DNA of 11,005 nucleotides, taken from NCBI GenBank assembly GCA_937124525.1, contig CAKZLA010000232.1:1-11005 (forward strand), written 5' to 3'. A model generated the notes under the pieces. That model made no database searches. It had not been told where the DNA came from and saw nothing but the letters and a program-made list of their open reading frames with translations. Source of the DNA: an uncultured Desulfobacterium sp. GTDB taxonomy: Bacteria; Desulfobacterota; Desulfobacteria; Desulfobacterales; Desulfobacteraceae. Position numbers and translations under genes: made by a program. Below, piece by piece: positions 1 through 6,855 of the stretch (position 1 is its first letter; every line of letters begins with the position of its first letter).

Positions 1-187
1 ATAATACGAGAATCACCTTATTTCAAGGTTTACTGCTTCTAAAAAATAACAATTACCCGAACTTATTGAGAACTTACGATTTTTTTATAAACACCCATGC
101 CCTGTCGGGCACAACTAAGATAGAAACATTTGCTTGAAAGTTGAAATGGTCATAGTTATTTTAATTTTTTTAAAAATGAGGATAACC

Positions 188-463
188 ATGACCGAAAAAA
201 TTAGATAGCATATTTATTCAGATTATTCACCCAGTTTGTTGTGGCTTGGATGTTCATAAGAACAAAATTTCAGCTTGTCTGCTTACAGTTAGGTAAAGAT
301 GGTGAAGAGGTACATGAACTGAGAGAATTTGGTACATTCACTGAAGGACTGTATGATATGAAAAAATGGGTTACCCACTTAACCCGGGATATTTTCAAAG
401 AGTTTTATTCGGTAGCAATCTGTCAAATAAAAGTCCCTGAAAACCAACATCAGCTGTTTATGA
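188..463 (+). pseudogene. Possible remnant of a small gene, broken by a frameshift
   Basis: An ATG at 188 has a good ribosome binding site (GAGG at 178-181) but reaches a stop after six codons (MTEKIR, TAG at 206-208). A different frame is open from 205 and runs through protein-like sequence (GKDGEEVHELREFGTF and following) to about 457, with no ribosome binding site before its own GTG (241) or ATG (250). Joining the two at about 205 gives one continuous protein of about 90 residues, which would end at the TGA at 461-463 if a second shift occurred near 457. In its own frame it instead runs to 648, antisense to the conserved 3' part of draG, so that tail is unlikely to be native. I do not recognise the protein. 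It converges on draG. It may instead be an intact GTG-started gene of unknown function. Existence of a former gene is moderately likely; function unknown. Confidence 0.35.
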
Positions 464-1369
464 GATCCGTGATAAGGGGGAGTGGTTCACAAGGTATTCC
501 GCCAGCATGGGAACCTCGGAAGAGACCTTGGGGTCCAGACGTTTTAACCAGCGTTTGGGTATTTCCTGGATGCCGTAAAGTGCTCCGGCAATCATACCTG
601 CCAGGGCACCGGTGGTGTCTGCATCTCCCCCTTGGTTCACTGTACTGACAAGGCATTCCTCAAAGCTTGCTGTTGAAAATAGAAAATGAAATACGGTCTG
701 CACGGTATCCACAACATAGGCAGAGCTGTTTTTGGGATAAGGATGATAGCGGAACTTCGGGTGTGTAATGACAAAATCGTCGGCAAGGGTCTGAAGCTGG
801 TTCAGTGTGTCCCCCATAATGGCACGGTGAACCAGACGGCCAAAAAATATACATGCTGCATCGGACAGGGGGTTGTTGTGGGTAATATGTGCCTGCTCCA
901 CCGCATATCGACCAAGGATTTCTTCATCTCCCAGGCTGTAAAGGGCCACTGGAACCATGCGCATCAAAGCGCCGTTGCCTGCATCCCACTGGCTTGGCGG
1001 GACCTCAAGACGGTGATGAACAATGTAGTTCTTGATTCCCCTGGAACAGGTGGAACCGATGTCAACCGGACGGCTTTTCATCCAATCGGCAAATCCTTCT
1101 GCAATGGCAGATAAATCCCACCCTCCAGAATCTTGAATGGCCCGTCCCATCCAGATGGACATTTCAGTATCGTCGGTAACTTGACCGGGCTTGAGATAGA
1201 GCCATCCTTTCCCGATAATCTGGTTGTGTACACCAAATTGGACCTTGATTTCCCGGGAGGTCATGAATTCTGTGGTGGCTCCCAGGGCATCCCCCAGAGC
1301 AACCCCCATGAATGAGGCCTTGGCCTTGTCCACAACTTCGTTCCAGTCAGGTGTTTCAATGTTCTTCAT
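458..1369 (-). CDS. draG: ADP-ribosyl-[dinitrogen reductase] glycohydrolase DraG
   Basis: Removes ADP-ribose from the modified arginine of dinitrogenase reductase (NifH) and so reactivates nitrogenase when ammonium is used up or energy returns. The 303-residue length is normal for the family. Visible motifs of the binuclear-metal ADP-ribosylglycohydrolase fold are GDALGAT (26-32), TDDTE (65-69, the metal-binding aspartates), DIGST (103-107), GNGALMR (131-137), and GGDADTTGA (247-255), whose aspartates 249 and 251 complete the metal site. The ATG at 1369 follows a purine-rich AAGGGGG about 11 bases upstream. The gene lies 128 bp downstream of draT on the same strand with no obvious terminator between, so the two are probably cotranscribed. 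ADP-ribosylglycohydrolases include relatives with other substrates, but the draT neighbour makes DraG by far the best reading. Confidence 0.93.
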   Translation of the reverse strand: MKNIETPDWNEVVDKAKASFMGVALGDALGATTEFMTSREIKVQFGVHNQIIGKGWLYLKPGQVTDDTEMSIWMGRAIQDSGGWDLSAIAEGFADWMKSRPVDIGSTCSRGIKNYIVHHRLEVPPSQWDAGNGALMRMVPVALYSLGDEEILGRYAVEQAHITHNNPLSDAACIFFGRLVHRAIMGDTLNQLQTLADDFVITHPKFRYHPYPKNSSAYVVDTVQTVFHFLFSTASFEECLVSTVNQGGDADTTGALAGMIAGALYGIQEIPKRWLKRLDPKVSSEVPMLAEYLVNHSPLSRIS

Positions 1370-1497
1370 TTAAATTACAGCCCCCTTTTCCTCAGTTACC
1401 CGTACTTCAGATCAAAAATCGAGGATTGATCCCATTGGCCCGGCAATTGTGACGGATGGCCGAAGTCATGATCAAGCCTAAAAATCGGATCATCGAG

Positions 1498-2376
1498 TCA
1501 CACAAGCCGTCTGGTTATGTCGTAGATCCCCCCGATGACCAGCACCTCCTCTTCTCCCCTTAGAATTCCTGCGTGGAGAAAAGAGCCATCAAAAAAAATT
1601 TTTGAAACAGGTACCTTTGCTTCGAACACAAAGGTGCCAAACTCCCATGCCCGTTCAAAATCATGGGTAAACGAATTCAGGCTGTTGAGGCGGACCACGG
1701 CGCTTCGACTATCCTTTTGAACAAGGATTTCATGTTCATCAAAATCGTAAATGCCCCTGTACAGCGTGATGTGGGTGATGCTGGGATCTCGACGTTCCAT
1801 TTCGTATTGTACAAATTCATAGAGGAGATCCAATTGTGAAAAGATGGCATTGGTTCGGGCGGAACCACCCATGCGGTCTGTCAGGTAGGCAAGGTATTCA
1901 TCGCTCTTTTTTCCTTGGATATAACCGCGATGATAGGTGGGTTGCAGTCCCATTCTGCTTTCCACCCATCCCTTTATCACAGCGCCTTCAACGGAACTTG
2001 CATTGAACAGCCATCCCCTGAGAAATCTAAGATAACTGTGTTTGAGACTGACCTGATCATCGGGTGCATCTGCTTTACGCCATTGGTGAAGATGAAAGGC
2101 TACTTCCATGTAATCCTGAAATATCCTGGCCCTTTCCTCCCAGGTTGACAATTGGTCCAGCTGGTTAAAAAAATGAGAATGGGTGGTGCGAACCCCTTGA
2201 ATACTCAGCCGTTGCGGGTTGTCATTGAAGGCTTTGGAACCAATAATCCATGGCGGCACATTGCATAGGCTGAATTGACAATGGGAAATATTTTCTTCCA
2301 TTTCAGACCCCTGGGGTGCTGTTTCTCTTGCCTTTGCCTGTCTCTTCAAACAGGTGAGGGGCGTGGTTTTTCCCAC
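1498..2376 (-). CDS. draT: NAD+--dinitrogen-reductase ADP-D-ribosyltransferase DraT
   Basis: Transfers ADP-ribose from NAD+ to an arginine of NifH, switching nitrogenase off in response to ammonium or energy loss. The 292-residue protein has the DraT-like N-terminal stretch (LCNVPPWIIGSKAF, 37-50; GVRTTHSHFFNQLD, 61-74) and the features of R-S-E type ADP-ribosyltransferases: the arginine in LYRG (R207), a serine motif (LNSLNSFT, 230-237) and a C-terminal acidic motif EEEVLVIGG (275-283) that holds the likely catalytic glutamate. The start is a GTG preceded by AGGAG about 8 bases upstream; an in-frame ATG at residue 26 (2301) has a weaker site and is the alternative. It is first in a draT-draG pair. 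A weak sigma-54-like element lies about 70 bp upstream. No nif structural genes lie in this window, so the target is inferred from the family. Confidence 0.92.
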   Translation of the reverse strand: MGKTTPLTCLKRQAKARETAPQGSEMEENISHCQFSLCNVPPWIIGSKAFNDNPQRLSIQGVRTTHSHFFNQLDQLSTWEERARIFQDYMEVAFHLHQWRKADAPDDQVSLKHSYLRFLRGWLFNASSVEGAVIKGWVESRMGLQPTYHRGYIQGKKSDEYLAYLTDRMGGSARTNAIFSQLDLLYEFVQYEMERRDPSITHITLYRGIYDFDEHEILVQKDSRSAVVRLNSLNSFTHDFERAWEFGTFVFEAKVPVSKIFFDGSFLHAGILRGEEEVLVIGGIYDITRRLV

Positions 2377-2445
2377 TATATTTTCTCCTTTTGCGCTTTG
2401 ATGGCTTATCTATTGTTTTTTTATTCTTATTTTGCTGACCTAATA

Positions 2446-2461
2446 AGCAAAAAACAGACCG
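2446..2461 (-). promoter_or_regulatory. Weak sigma-54-like (-24/-12) element before draT
   Basis: Read on the minus strand this is CGGTCTGTTTTTTGCT. It has the GG and TTGC elements at the correct 12-base separation, with a full -12 match (TTGCT) but a poor -24 half (CGGTC instead of TGGCA). It lies about 70 bases upstream of the draT start. Sigma-54 control of nitrogenase regulation genes is plausible but the match is partial. Confidence 0.25.
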
Positions 2462-2668
2462 CCCTTTGATTGCAGGTGGTAAAAATGCATCTTTTTCATT
2501 TAGATTCTTATCTCTTATTTTTGTGTTATTTTGGCAAGAGAATAAGAAATCTTTTTTGGTTCTGGCTTGCCCAGGTTAGGGAGTTCATAACAAGTAATCT
2601 ACCCATACTTTAGTTTAATATACCTGTAATTAAAGGCTCTTTACTTTGAAAATGGGGGGTTTTGTTCT

Positions 2669-2684
2669 TGTGACGTCCCTTACA
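2669..2684. promoter_or_regulatory. Candidate NifA upstream activator site
   Basis: TGTGACGTCCCTTACA fits the NifA binding consensus TGT-N10-ACA exactly. It lies about 210 bases upstream of the draT sigma-54-like element and about 340 bases upstream of the one before the Nif11 gene, farther than the usual 80-150 bases. A near copy with a nine-base spacer (TGT at 2918-2920, ACA at 2930-2932) lies about 90 bases upstream of the second element. A three-plus-three-base consensus can occur by chance in a gap of this size. Confidence 0.35.
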
Positions 2685-2704
2685 CCTGCCGGAATTTATT
2701 TTAA

Positions 2705-2719
2705 CTCCGGATACCGGAG
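2705..2719. terminator. Short GC hairpin followed by A/T-rich run
   Basis: CTCCGG-ATA-CCGGAG is a perfect 6-bp stem with a 3-base loop, followed on the plus strand by AATAATTTTTAAAT. It resembles a weak intrinsic terminator but no plus-strand gene ends just before it. It could also be part of a regulatory structure of the intergenic region. Confidence 0.25.
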
Positions 2720-3018
2720 AATAATTTTTAAATATTTAGTCCAAAATTGAAATTAGTTGTATGTATTAATTCGAAAATGTAATCTCTCTATGAGTTCTGT
2801 GATTTAAGATAGTAAGTATTGTGAAATAATTGTTTTGTATATCCAATACCTTCGTCAAATTGAAAACCGATTTGAAATTTGGTAACACATAACACTGTAT
2901 ATTGTATCTATATCAGTTGTTTAACTACTACATATAGGTTGCAATCTAAGCCAAAATAAAATTGGCGAAGGTATTAATATCAATACTTTGTGATGTCGTT
3001 TTGAGCCGTATGACTTGG

Positions 3019-3034
3019 TGGCATCCAGCGTGCA
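3019..3034 (+). promoter_or_regulatory. Sigma-54-like (-24/-12) promoter before the Nif11 gene
   Basis: TGGCATCCAGCGTGCA has GG (3020-3021) and GC (3032-3033) at the exact 12-base separation required, with TGGCAT in the -24 half and GTGCA for TTGCA in the -12 half. It would start transcription near 3045, leaving a leader of about 70 bases that contains a possible GC-rich hairpin at about 3052-3075. Nitrogen-fixation genes commonly use sigma-54, which fits the Nif11 and draTG context. Confidence 0.4.
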
Positions 3035-3113
3035 TATCGAGAAGTTCGTCAGCGAGCGAAGCGAGCTTCCCGCTAACAAGTTGTTCACGTTTAAAATAAA
3101 GGAGAAGAAGATA

Positions 3114-3359
3114 ATGCCGGTAAATGATGCAAGGAGATTTATTCACTCAATACCAGAAAATCATGGGCTCAGGACTATGCTGAATCAGTGTGAAAATCAC
3201 GAGGAAATTCAAATACTTCTTGGGAAGAATGGGTTTAAATTTAATTCTGATGAGTTTGTTGAAGCATGGAGCAGTGAAGTGGCCAACTCACAGACAAAGG
3301 AATGCCACGATGAATTCAATGACCTGCGGATGTGGTGGGAACTGCTGAATCGTTTTTGA
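3114..3359 (+). CDS. Small Nif11-domain protein
   Basis: An 81-residue protein whose first 55 or so residues have the Nif11 pattern: a leading helix with a phenylalanine (NDARRFIHSI), a second helix (LRTMLNQCENHEEIQILL), then GKNGFKFNSDEFVEAW, the G(F/Y)xF(T/N)xxEf signature of the family. Nif11 domains occur as stand-alone proteins near nitrogen-fixation genes and as leader peptides of ribosomal natural products. There is no Gly-Gly cleavage site and no Cys/Ser/Thr-rich core; the tail is charged with aromatic residues (LRMWWELLNRF), so a stand-alone protein is more likely. The ATG at 3114 has a good GGAG nine bases upstream; an upstream extension to 3015 would cover the promoter-like element and lacks such a site. 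The role of the family is not established. Confidence 0.72.
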   Translation: MPVNDARRFIHSIPENHGLRTMLNQCENHEEIQILLGKNGFKFNSDEFVEAWSSEVANSQTKECHDEFNDLRMWWELLNRF

Positions 3360-3381
3360 ACGGCCTGTTTTGAATCAGTGA

Positions 3382-3400
3382 CCTCCGGCAAAGCCGGAGG
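3382..3400. terminator. Hairpin between converging Nif11 and gntR genes
   Basis: CCTCCGGC-AAA-GCCGGAGG is a perfect 8-bp stem with a 3-base loop, flanked by GTG and CAC that could extend it past a bulged A. It lies between the convergent ends of the Nif11 gene (3359) and the gntR gene (3438). It lacks an immediate U-run on either strand, so it is at best a bidirectional hairpin terminator of the non-canonical kind. Direct copies of GCCTGTTT (3363-3370 and 3417-3424) flank it. Confidence 0.45.
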
Positions 3401-3437
3401 CACCATGAGTTTAAAAGCCTGTTTAAATATTCAGGTT

Positions 3438-4130
3438 CTATATCATGGGGGCAGATTTTTCGTTAATCACTCGATTAACACTGATGAGGGCATGTTTTTT
3501 CACATTTGAAATGTGCTGGCCCAGGATGCGTTGTGTCTCTTTAATGTCTTTGGCGGCAATGTGCTCATAGATCTTTGTGTGTTGATCATCCACCGTATCC
3601 ATGGGGGTGACAAAGAGGATGTTTCCCCGGTATTTGAGGTAGAGAAGGTCAAACAAATGTCTTAAGGTATTGACCTGGAGGGTGCACCCCGACAGCTCGG
3701 CAAGGGCCATGTGAAATTCTCTATCCCTGAGGAGACGATCTTTTAGATAGACATCCCGCACGGCGCAGAGGTGACTCTCCAACGCTTTTTTTAATTTTAC
3801 AAGTTTCCCGGCGGTCAGCCCCTGGATGGTTTTTTCCACAAGGGCGACCTCAATGATCTTTCTGAAATCATAGATTTCAGTGATCTCTTCAATGCTGGTC
3901 TTCTCCGTATAATATCCACAATTGGGCTCATGCCTCACCAGTCCCTGGAACTCCAGCCGTTTTAAAGCCTGGATGATGGGGGTGGCACTCATTTCCAGCC
4001 GTTCTGCCAGATCCCGGTAGGATATTTTCTGTCCTGGGATGATTTCATTGTTGAAAAACATCCTGCGAATCCCCATGTAAGCTTCCTGGGTAAAATCTTC
4101 TTTTCTTTTCTTTGTCTTTTTTTGGCTCAT
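3438..4130 (-). CDS. GntR-family (FadR/FCD subfamily) transcriptional regulator
   Basis: A 230-residue DNA-binding regulator. Residues 12-75 form the GntR winged helix (IIPGQKISYRDLAERL, then SATPIIQALKRLEFQGLV with the recognition helix). Residues 80-215 are an all-helical FCD effector domain whose metal-site residues are visible: D136, H140, H184 and H206. Such proteins usually repress an adjacent operon until a carboxylic acid or acyl-CoA binds. Divergence from the 2-oxoacid oxidoreductase gene suggests it controls the catabolic locus and itself. The GntR/FCD regulator CsiR, which responds to glutarate in other bacteria, is a precedent for a related ligand, but the ligand here is unknown. 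The ATG at 4130 has no clear ribosome binding site; an internal ATG (residue 19) has AGGAAG upstream but would cut into the first helix, so I keep the longer form. Confidence 0.88.
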   Translation of the reverse strand: MSQKKTKKRKEDFTQEAYMGIRRMFFNNEIIPGQKISYRDLAERLEMSATPIIQALKRLEFQGLVRHEPNCGYYTEKTSIEEITEIYDFRKIIEVALVEKTIQGLTAGKLVKLKKALESHLCAVRDVYLKDRLLRDREFHMALAELSGCTLQVNTLRHLFDLLYLKYRGNILFVTPMDTVDDQHTKIYEHIAAKDIKETQRILGQHISNVKKHALISVNRVINEKSAPMI

Positions 4131-4373
4131 ATTTGATTTTATTTTTAATTTAATATTAGTATTTTGGATTTATAGATATATAAAAATATCTGAAAATGCA
4201 AGGTAAATTTAGATTCCGCTGAAAAATATAATCACTTATTTGATTAAATTTCTTGACTCCTCACCAGAGCTCTGTTAATGAGATAGTAATTCAATCAAAT
4301 ATTTAATCAAATCAATGATTCAGTAAACGGTTTTAAATTTAAAGTAAAGCGTAAAATACAACGGGAGAAGAAA
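4131..4373. promoter_or_regulatory. Divergent gntR / oxidoreductase control region with TTTGATT repeats
   Basis: The sequence TTTGATT occurs at 4132-4138 and 4239-4245, and as its complement AATCAAA at 4293-4299 and 4305-4311. The pair ATTTGATTAAAT (4238-4249) and ATTTAATCAAAT (4301-4312) is a perfect 12-bp inverted repeat. Between them is a possible promoter for the oxidoreductase genes: TTGACT (4253-4258) with a weak -10 such as GTTAAT (4274-4279, short spacer). This is the layout of a repressor covering a promoter, and the copy at 4132-4138 touches the gntR start, allowing self-control. The region is AT-rich, so some repetition is expected by chance. Confidence 0.5.
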
Positions 4374-5489
4374 ATGGCTTTATCATTCATGGAGGGAAAT
4401 GAGGCAGTTGCACGGGGTGCCATGGCTGCTGGTTGTTCCTTTTTTGCAGGCTATCCAATCACCCCTGCCACCACGGTTTTTGCCAATATGTTAAAATTCC
4501 TGCCCCCCAGGGGCGGGGTCTGTGTCCAGGGTGAGGACGAAATTGCATCCATGGGGTATTGTATTGGGGCTTCCATGGCAGGTAAAAAGGCGTTAACCGC
4601 CACCTCCGGTCCGGGAATCAGTCTCTACAGTGAACAGCTCTCCTTTGCCCTTGGCAGTGAAATACCCATGGTGATTGTGGACGTTCAGCGACTGGGTCCC
4701 TCCACAGGATCTGCCACCCGGGGCGCAGACAGTGATATTCAGTTTTTAAGATGGGGAAACACCGGTGGGGTTCCGGTGATTGTTCTGGTTCCCAAGGATG
4801 TCAGGGATTGTTATGAGCTGACGGTGCATGCATTCAACTATGCCGAAGAGTTCCGCTGCCCTGTGTTCATTGCCTCCAATAAAGAGATTGGCATGACCCG
4901 GGAGAGCGTGGATCTGGATGCCATCGCCCTGCCTCCCCTGGTGGATCGAAAACCTTTCACCGGCGAAAACTATGTCCCCTTTGAAGCGGATGCAGACAAG
5001 GCCCCTGATTTCCTTCCCATTGGCGGAAAAACCTTGGTTCGTCAAACCTCTTCCACCCATGGTCCTGACGGGTACATTACCATTGATCCCGAAGTGATCA
5101 GCGCCTCCCAGGAGCGCCTGCAAAACAAAATCCTTGCCGCCGAAGATCGGATCACCCTTTTTGAAGAAAATCACAGAGAAAATGCAGATACCCTTGTTAT
5201 CAGCTACGGCGTTACCTCCCGAGCTGTGGAGGATGCCTGTGCTTCCCTGGAAAAAAAGGGGACCCAAGTCTCTTCTCTCTCCTTAAAAACCCTGTGGCCT
5301 GTTCCTGAAAAATTGTTAAAGAAAAAAGCCAAAGCCTACAAACGCATTGTGGTCATTGAGATGAATCTGGGCCAGTATGTCAACGAAATCAGGCGGGTTC
5401 TGGAAGGTAAAAAACTCGATTTTTACGGACAAATGGACGGTACCTTGATTGCACCTGGTAAGATAATGGAGGTTATTGACAATGAGTAG
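4374..5489 (+). CDS. 2-oxoacid:ferredoxin oxidoreductase, alpha subunit (KorA/VorB-like)
   Basis: Alpha subunit of a thiamine-diphosphate enzyme that converts a 2-oxoacid and CoA into acyl-CoA and CO2 while reducing ferredoxin. The 371 residues comprise the pyrimidine-binding domain (EGNEA at 7-11; GYPITP at 26-31; GEDEIAS at 53-59; TSGPG at 77-81; VQRLGPSTG at 104-112) and a transketolase C-like domain from about 265 to the end. There is no N-terminal gamma domain, unlike longer KorA proteins; that part is fused to the next gene product. It starts at ATG 4374 with GGGAG six bases upstream and overlaps the next gene by 8 bases. The substrate cannot be read from sequence: 2-oxoglutarate or branched-chain acids are the usual annotations, but the glutaryl-CoA genes downstream suggest 2-oxoadipate (inference). 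Confidence 0.85.
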   Translation: MALSFMEGNEAVARGAMAAGCSFFAGYPITPATTVFANMLKFLPPRGGVCVQGEDEIASMGYCIGASMAGKKALTATSGPGISLYSEQLSFALGSEIPMVIVDVQRLGPSTGSATRGADSDIQFLRWGNTGGVPVIVLVPKDVRDCYELTVHAFNYAEEFRCPVFIASNKEIGMTRESVDLDAIALPPLVDRKPFTGENYVPFEADADKAPDFLPIGGKTLVRQTSSTHGPDGYITIDPEVISASQERLQNKILAAEDRITLFEENHRENADTLVISYGVTSRAVEDACASLEKKGTQVSSLSLKTLWPVPEKLLKKKAKAYKRIVVIEMNLGQYVNEIRRVLEGKKLDFYGQMDGTLIAPGKIMEVIDNE

Positions 5490-6777
5490 TTTATTAAATA
5501 CCAGCCGTCCCCCGGTATTCTGCCCCGGCTGCACCCATGAGCGCATCACCAAAGAGCTGGACAAGGCCCTGGTAAAGATGGGGATTCCCGCTGAGAAAAC
5601 AGTTATCGTTACAGACATTGGTTGTTCCGGCCTGTTTGACACATTTTTTAACGTCCATGCCCTTCACGGTCTCCATGGCAGGGCCTTAACCTATGCCTCC
5701 GGGCTGAAGTTGGCTGATCCGGAGTTGAACGTCATCGTCACCATGGGCGACGGCGGCCTTGGCATCGGTGGTGCCCATGTGCTCTCTTCATGTCGAAAAA
5801 ATCTGGATATAACCCTGATTATTTTAAATAATTTTAACTTTGGCATGACTGGTGGTCAATATTCCGCCACCACCCCCAGCGATGCCATTGTGGGATCAGA
5901 ATTTCTTAACCAGGCAGAGATCCCCATTGATATCTGTGAAGTGGCACAAAGTGCCGGTGCCACCTGGATTGGCAGATACTCCGGCCATGATGCAGAGCTG
6001 TCAGACCACTTTGTCACAGCCATGCAGCACAAAGGTTTTTCCATGGTGGAAACCCTTGGCATGTGCACCGGTCGCTATACCAAACGAAATAAGTTAAACA
6101 TCGCAGCCATTGACGCCATGATTGAAGAAATGCCCCCCAAAAACGGCGTGGTGGAGAAAAATCAACGGCCTGAATATGGCGAGCAGTACAGAGCCATTGC
6201 CGCTGAAAAAACAGTCTACCCCGAAGCAGTCACCGTGGCGCAACAGGTAACCCTGGAAAATCCCAAGCGTGATGACATCGTTATTCTGGGAAGTGCTGGC
6301 ATGCGTATTGTCACGGCAGGGGATATTGTCTGCTTTGCCGGTATGGTGGCTGGACTGAACGCTTCCATGAAGAACGATTATAATATCACCGTTCTAAGGG
6401 GCCAATCCGTGAGTGAATTGATTCTATCTCCGGAAAAGATCGGTTATGCAGGGCTTGAAACTCCATCCATTGTTCTTGCATTGAGTGATGAAGGGGTCCA
6501 GCGCCGTAAAAAAATATTCCCCAAACTGGGGCCGGATACCCTTGTGGTTAAAGAGGCCAGTGTGACTATCCCGGAAACCGCCGCCGAGGTGGTGACAGTG
6601 GATTACAAAGCATTGAAGATCAAACGCCATGACTGGGCCCTGGCATCTTTGGGATTTCTGGCCAAACGCGGCAGGGGAATCACCGAGGAGATGCTCATTC
6701 CGGCCTTGAAAGCCAGATTCAATGAAAAAGTATTTGGCATGGCCATGGAAACCGTTAATAAGACCTTAAGGGGTTGA
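5482..6777 (+). CDS. 2-oxoacid:ferredoxin oxidoreductase, fused beta-gamma subunit
   Basis: Catalytic partner of the preceding alpha subunit, 431 residues. The beta part (about 1-225) has CPGC (14-17), GCSG (47-50), the thiamine-diphosphate motif GDGG (89-92) with NN (116-117), and GMTGGQ (121-126). C14, C17, C48 and C195 match the four cysteines that hold the single Fe-S cluster in two-subunit archaeal 2-oxoacid oxidoreductases. The gamma part (about 260-431) begins IVILGSAGMRIVTAGDI, where family members usually have a GxGGQG loop, so that motif is altered. The fusion is of beta then gamma, whereas the common fusion is gamma then alpha. No 2x[4Fe-4S] delta subunit is present. Start: ATG 5482 has GGAGG nine bases upstream; the TTG at 5476 is too close to that site. 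The next gene follows after 78 bp without a terminator. Confidence 0.85.
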   Translation: MSSLLNTSRPPVFCPGCTHERITKELDKALVKMGIPAEKTVIVTDIGCSGLFDTFFNVHALHGLHGRALTYASGLKLADPELNVIVTMGDGGLGIGGAHVLSSCRKNLDITLIILNNFNFGMTGGQYSATTPSDAIVGSEFLNQAEIPIDICEVAQSAGATWIGRYSGHDAELSDHFVTAMQHKGFSMVETLGMCTGRYTKRNKLNIAAIDAMIEEMPPKNGVVEKNQRPEYGEQYRAIAAEKTVYPEAVTVAQQVTLENPKRDDIVILGSAGMRIVTAGDIVCFAGMVAGLNASMKNDYNITVLRGQSVSELILSPEKIGYAGLETPSIVLALSDEGVQRRKKIFPKLGPDTLVVKEASVTIPETAAEVVTVDYKALKIKRHDWALASLGFLAKRGRGITEEMLIPALKARFNEKVFGMAMETVNKTLRG

Positions 6778-6855
6778 TGCCGACGTTCAGGCCGGCCAAC
6801 ATCCTATTTTTCATAGAAATTATTAATATAGAATAATCACGAACAGGAGAGAACA

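Larger units (their letters stand above)
2377..3113. other. Long AT-rich intergenic region between draT and the Nif11 gene
   Basis: I see no convincing protein gene in these 737 bases. The region is strongly AT-rich and separates two divergent genes. It holds the candidate NifA site, the two sigma-54-like elements and the CTCCGG hairpin listed separately, plus a 10-base inverted pair AATACCTTCG (2845-2854) and CGAAGGTATT (2966-2975) of unknown meaning. A 32-codon ORF from the ATG at about 2652 has no ribosome binding site and is not called. Confidence 0.6.

Noticed and set aside
98..111. TGCCC-TGTC-GGGCA hairpin as a terminator for draG
   Set aside because: It lies more than 340 bases beyond the end of draG, has only a 5-bp stem and no adjacent U-run on either strand.
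458..648. Continuation of the plus-strand reading frame from 241 to 648 as a 135-residue protein
   Set aside because: The last 190 bases are antisense to the well-conserved C-terminal part of draG, and the composition changes abruptly there to Arg/Pro/Trp-rich sequence typical of an antisense frame.
458..2376. An ADP-ribosyl toxin-antitoxin pair (DarTG-like) in place of draTG
   Set aside because: The transferase has DraT-type sequence throughout its length and the partner has the binuclear-metal DraG motifs (TDDTE, GGDADTT) and no macrodomain, so this is the nitrogenase switch.
2845..2975. Inverted pair AATACCTTCG / CGAAGGTATT as ends of a small mobile element
   Set aside because: The 10-base match does not extend on either side, there is no target duplication, and the interior shows no coding or structured sequence; chance is a fair explanation.
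3015..3113. N-terminal extension of the Nif11 gene to 3015, and a possible integron attC-like site around 3050-3090 (CGCTAACAAGTTGTTCA)
   Set aside because: The extension overlaps a sigma-54-like promoter and has no start signal. For attC, only one core half is loosely similar, the seven-base consensus does not fit, and no second core with a cassette layout is present.
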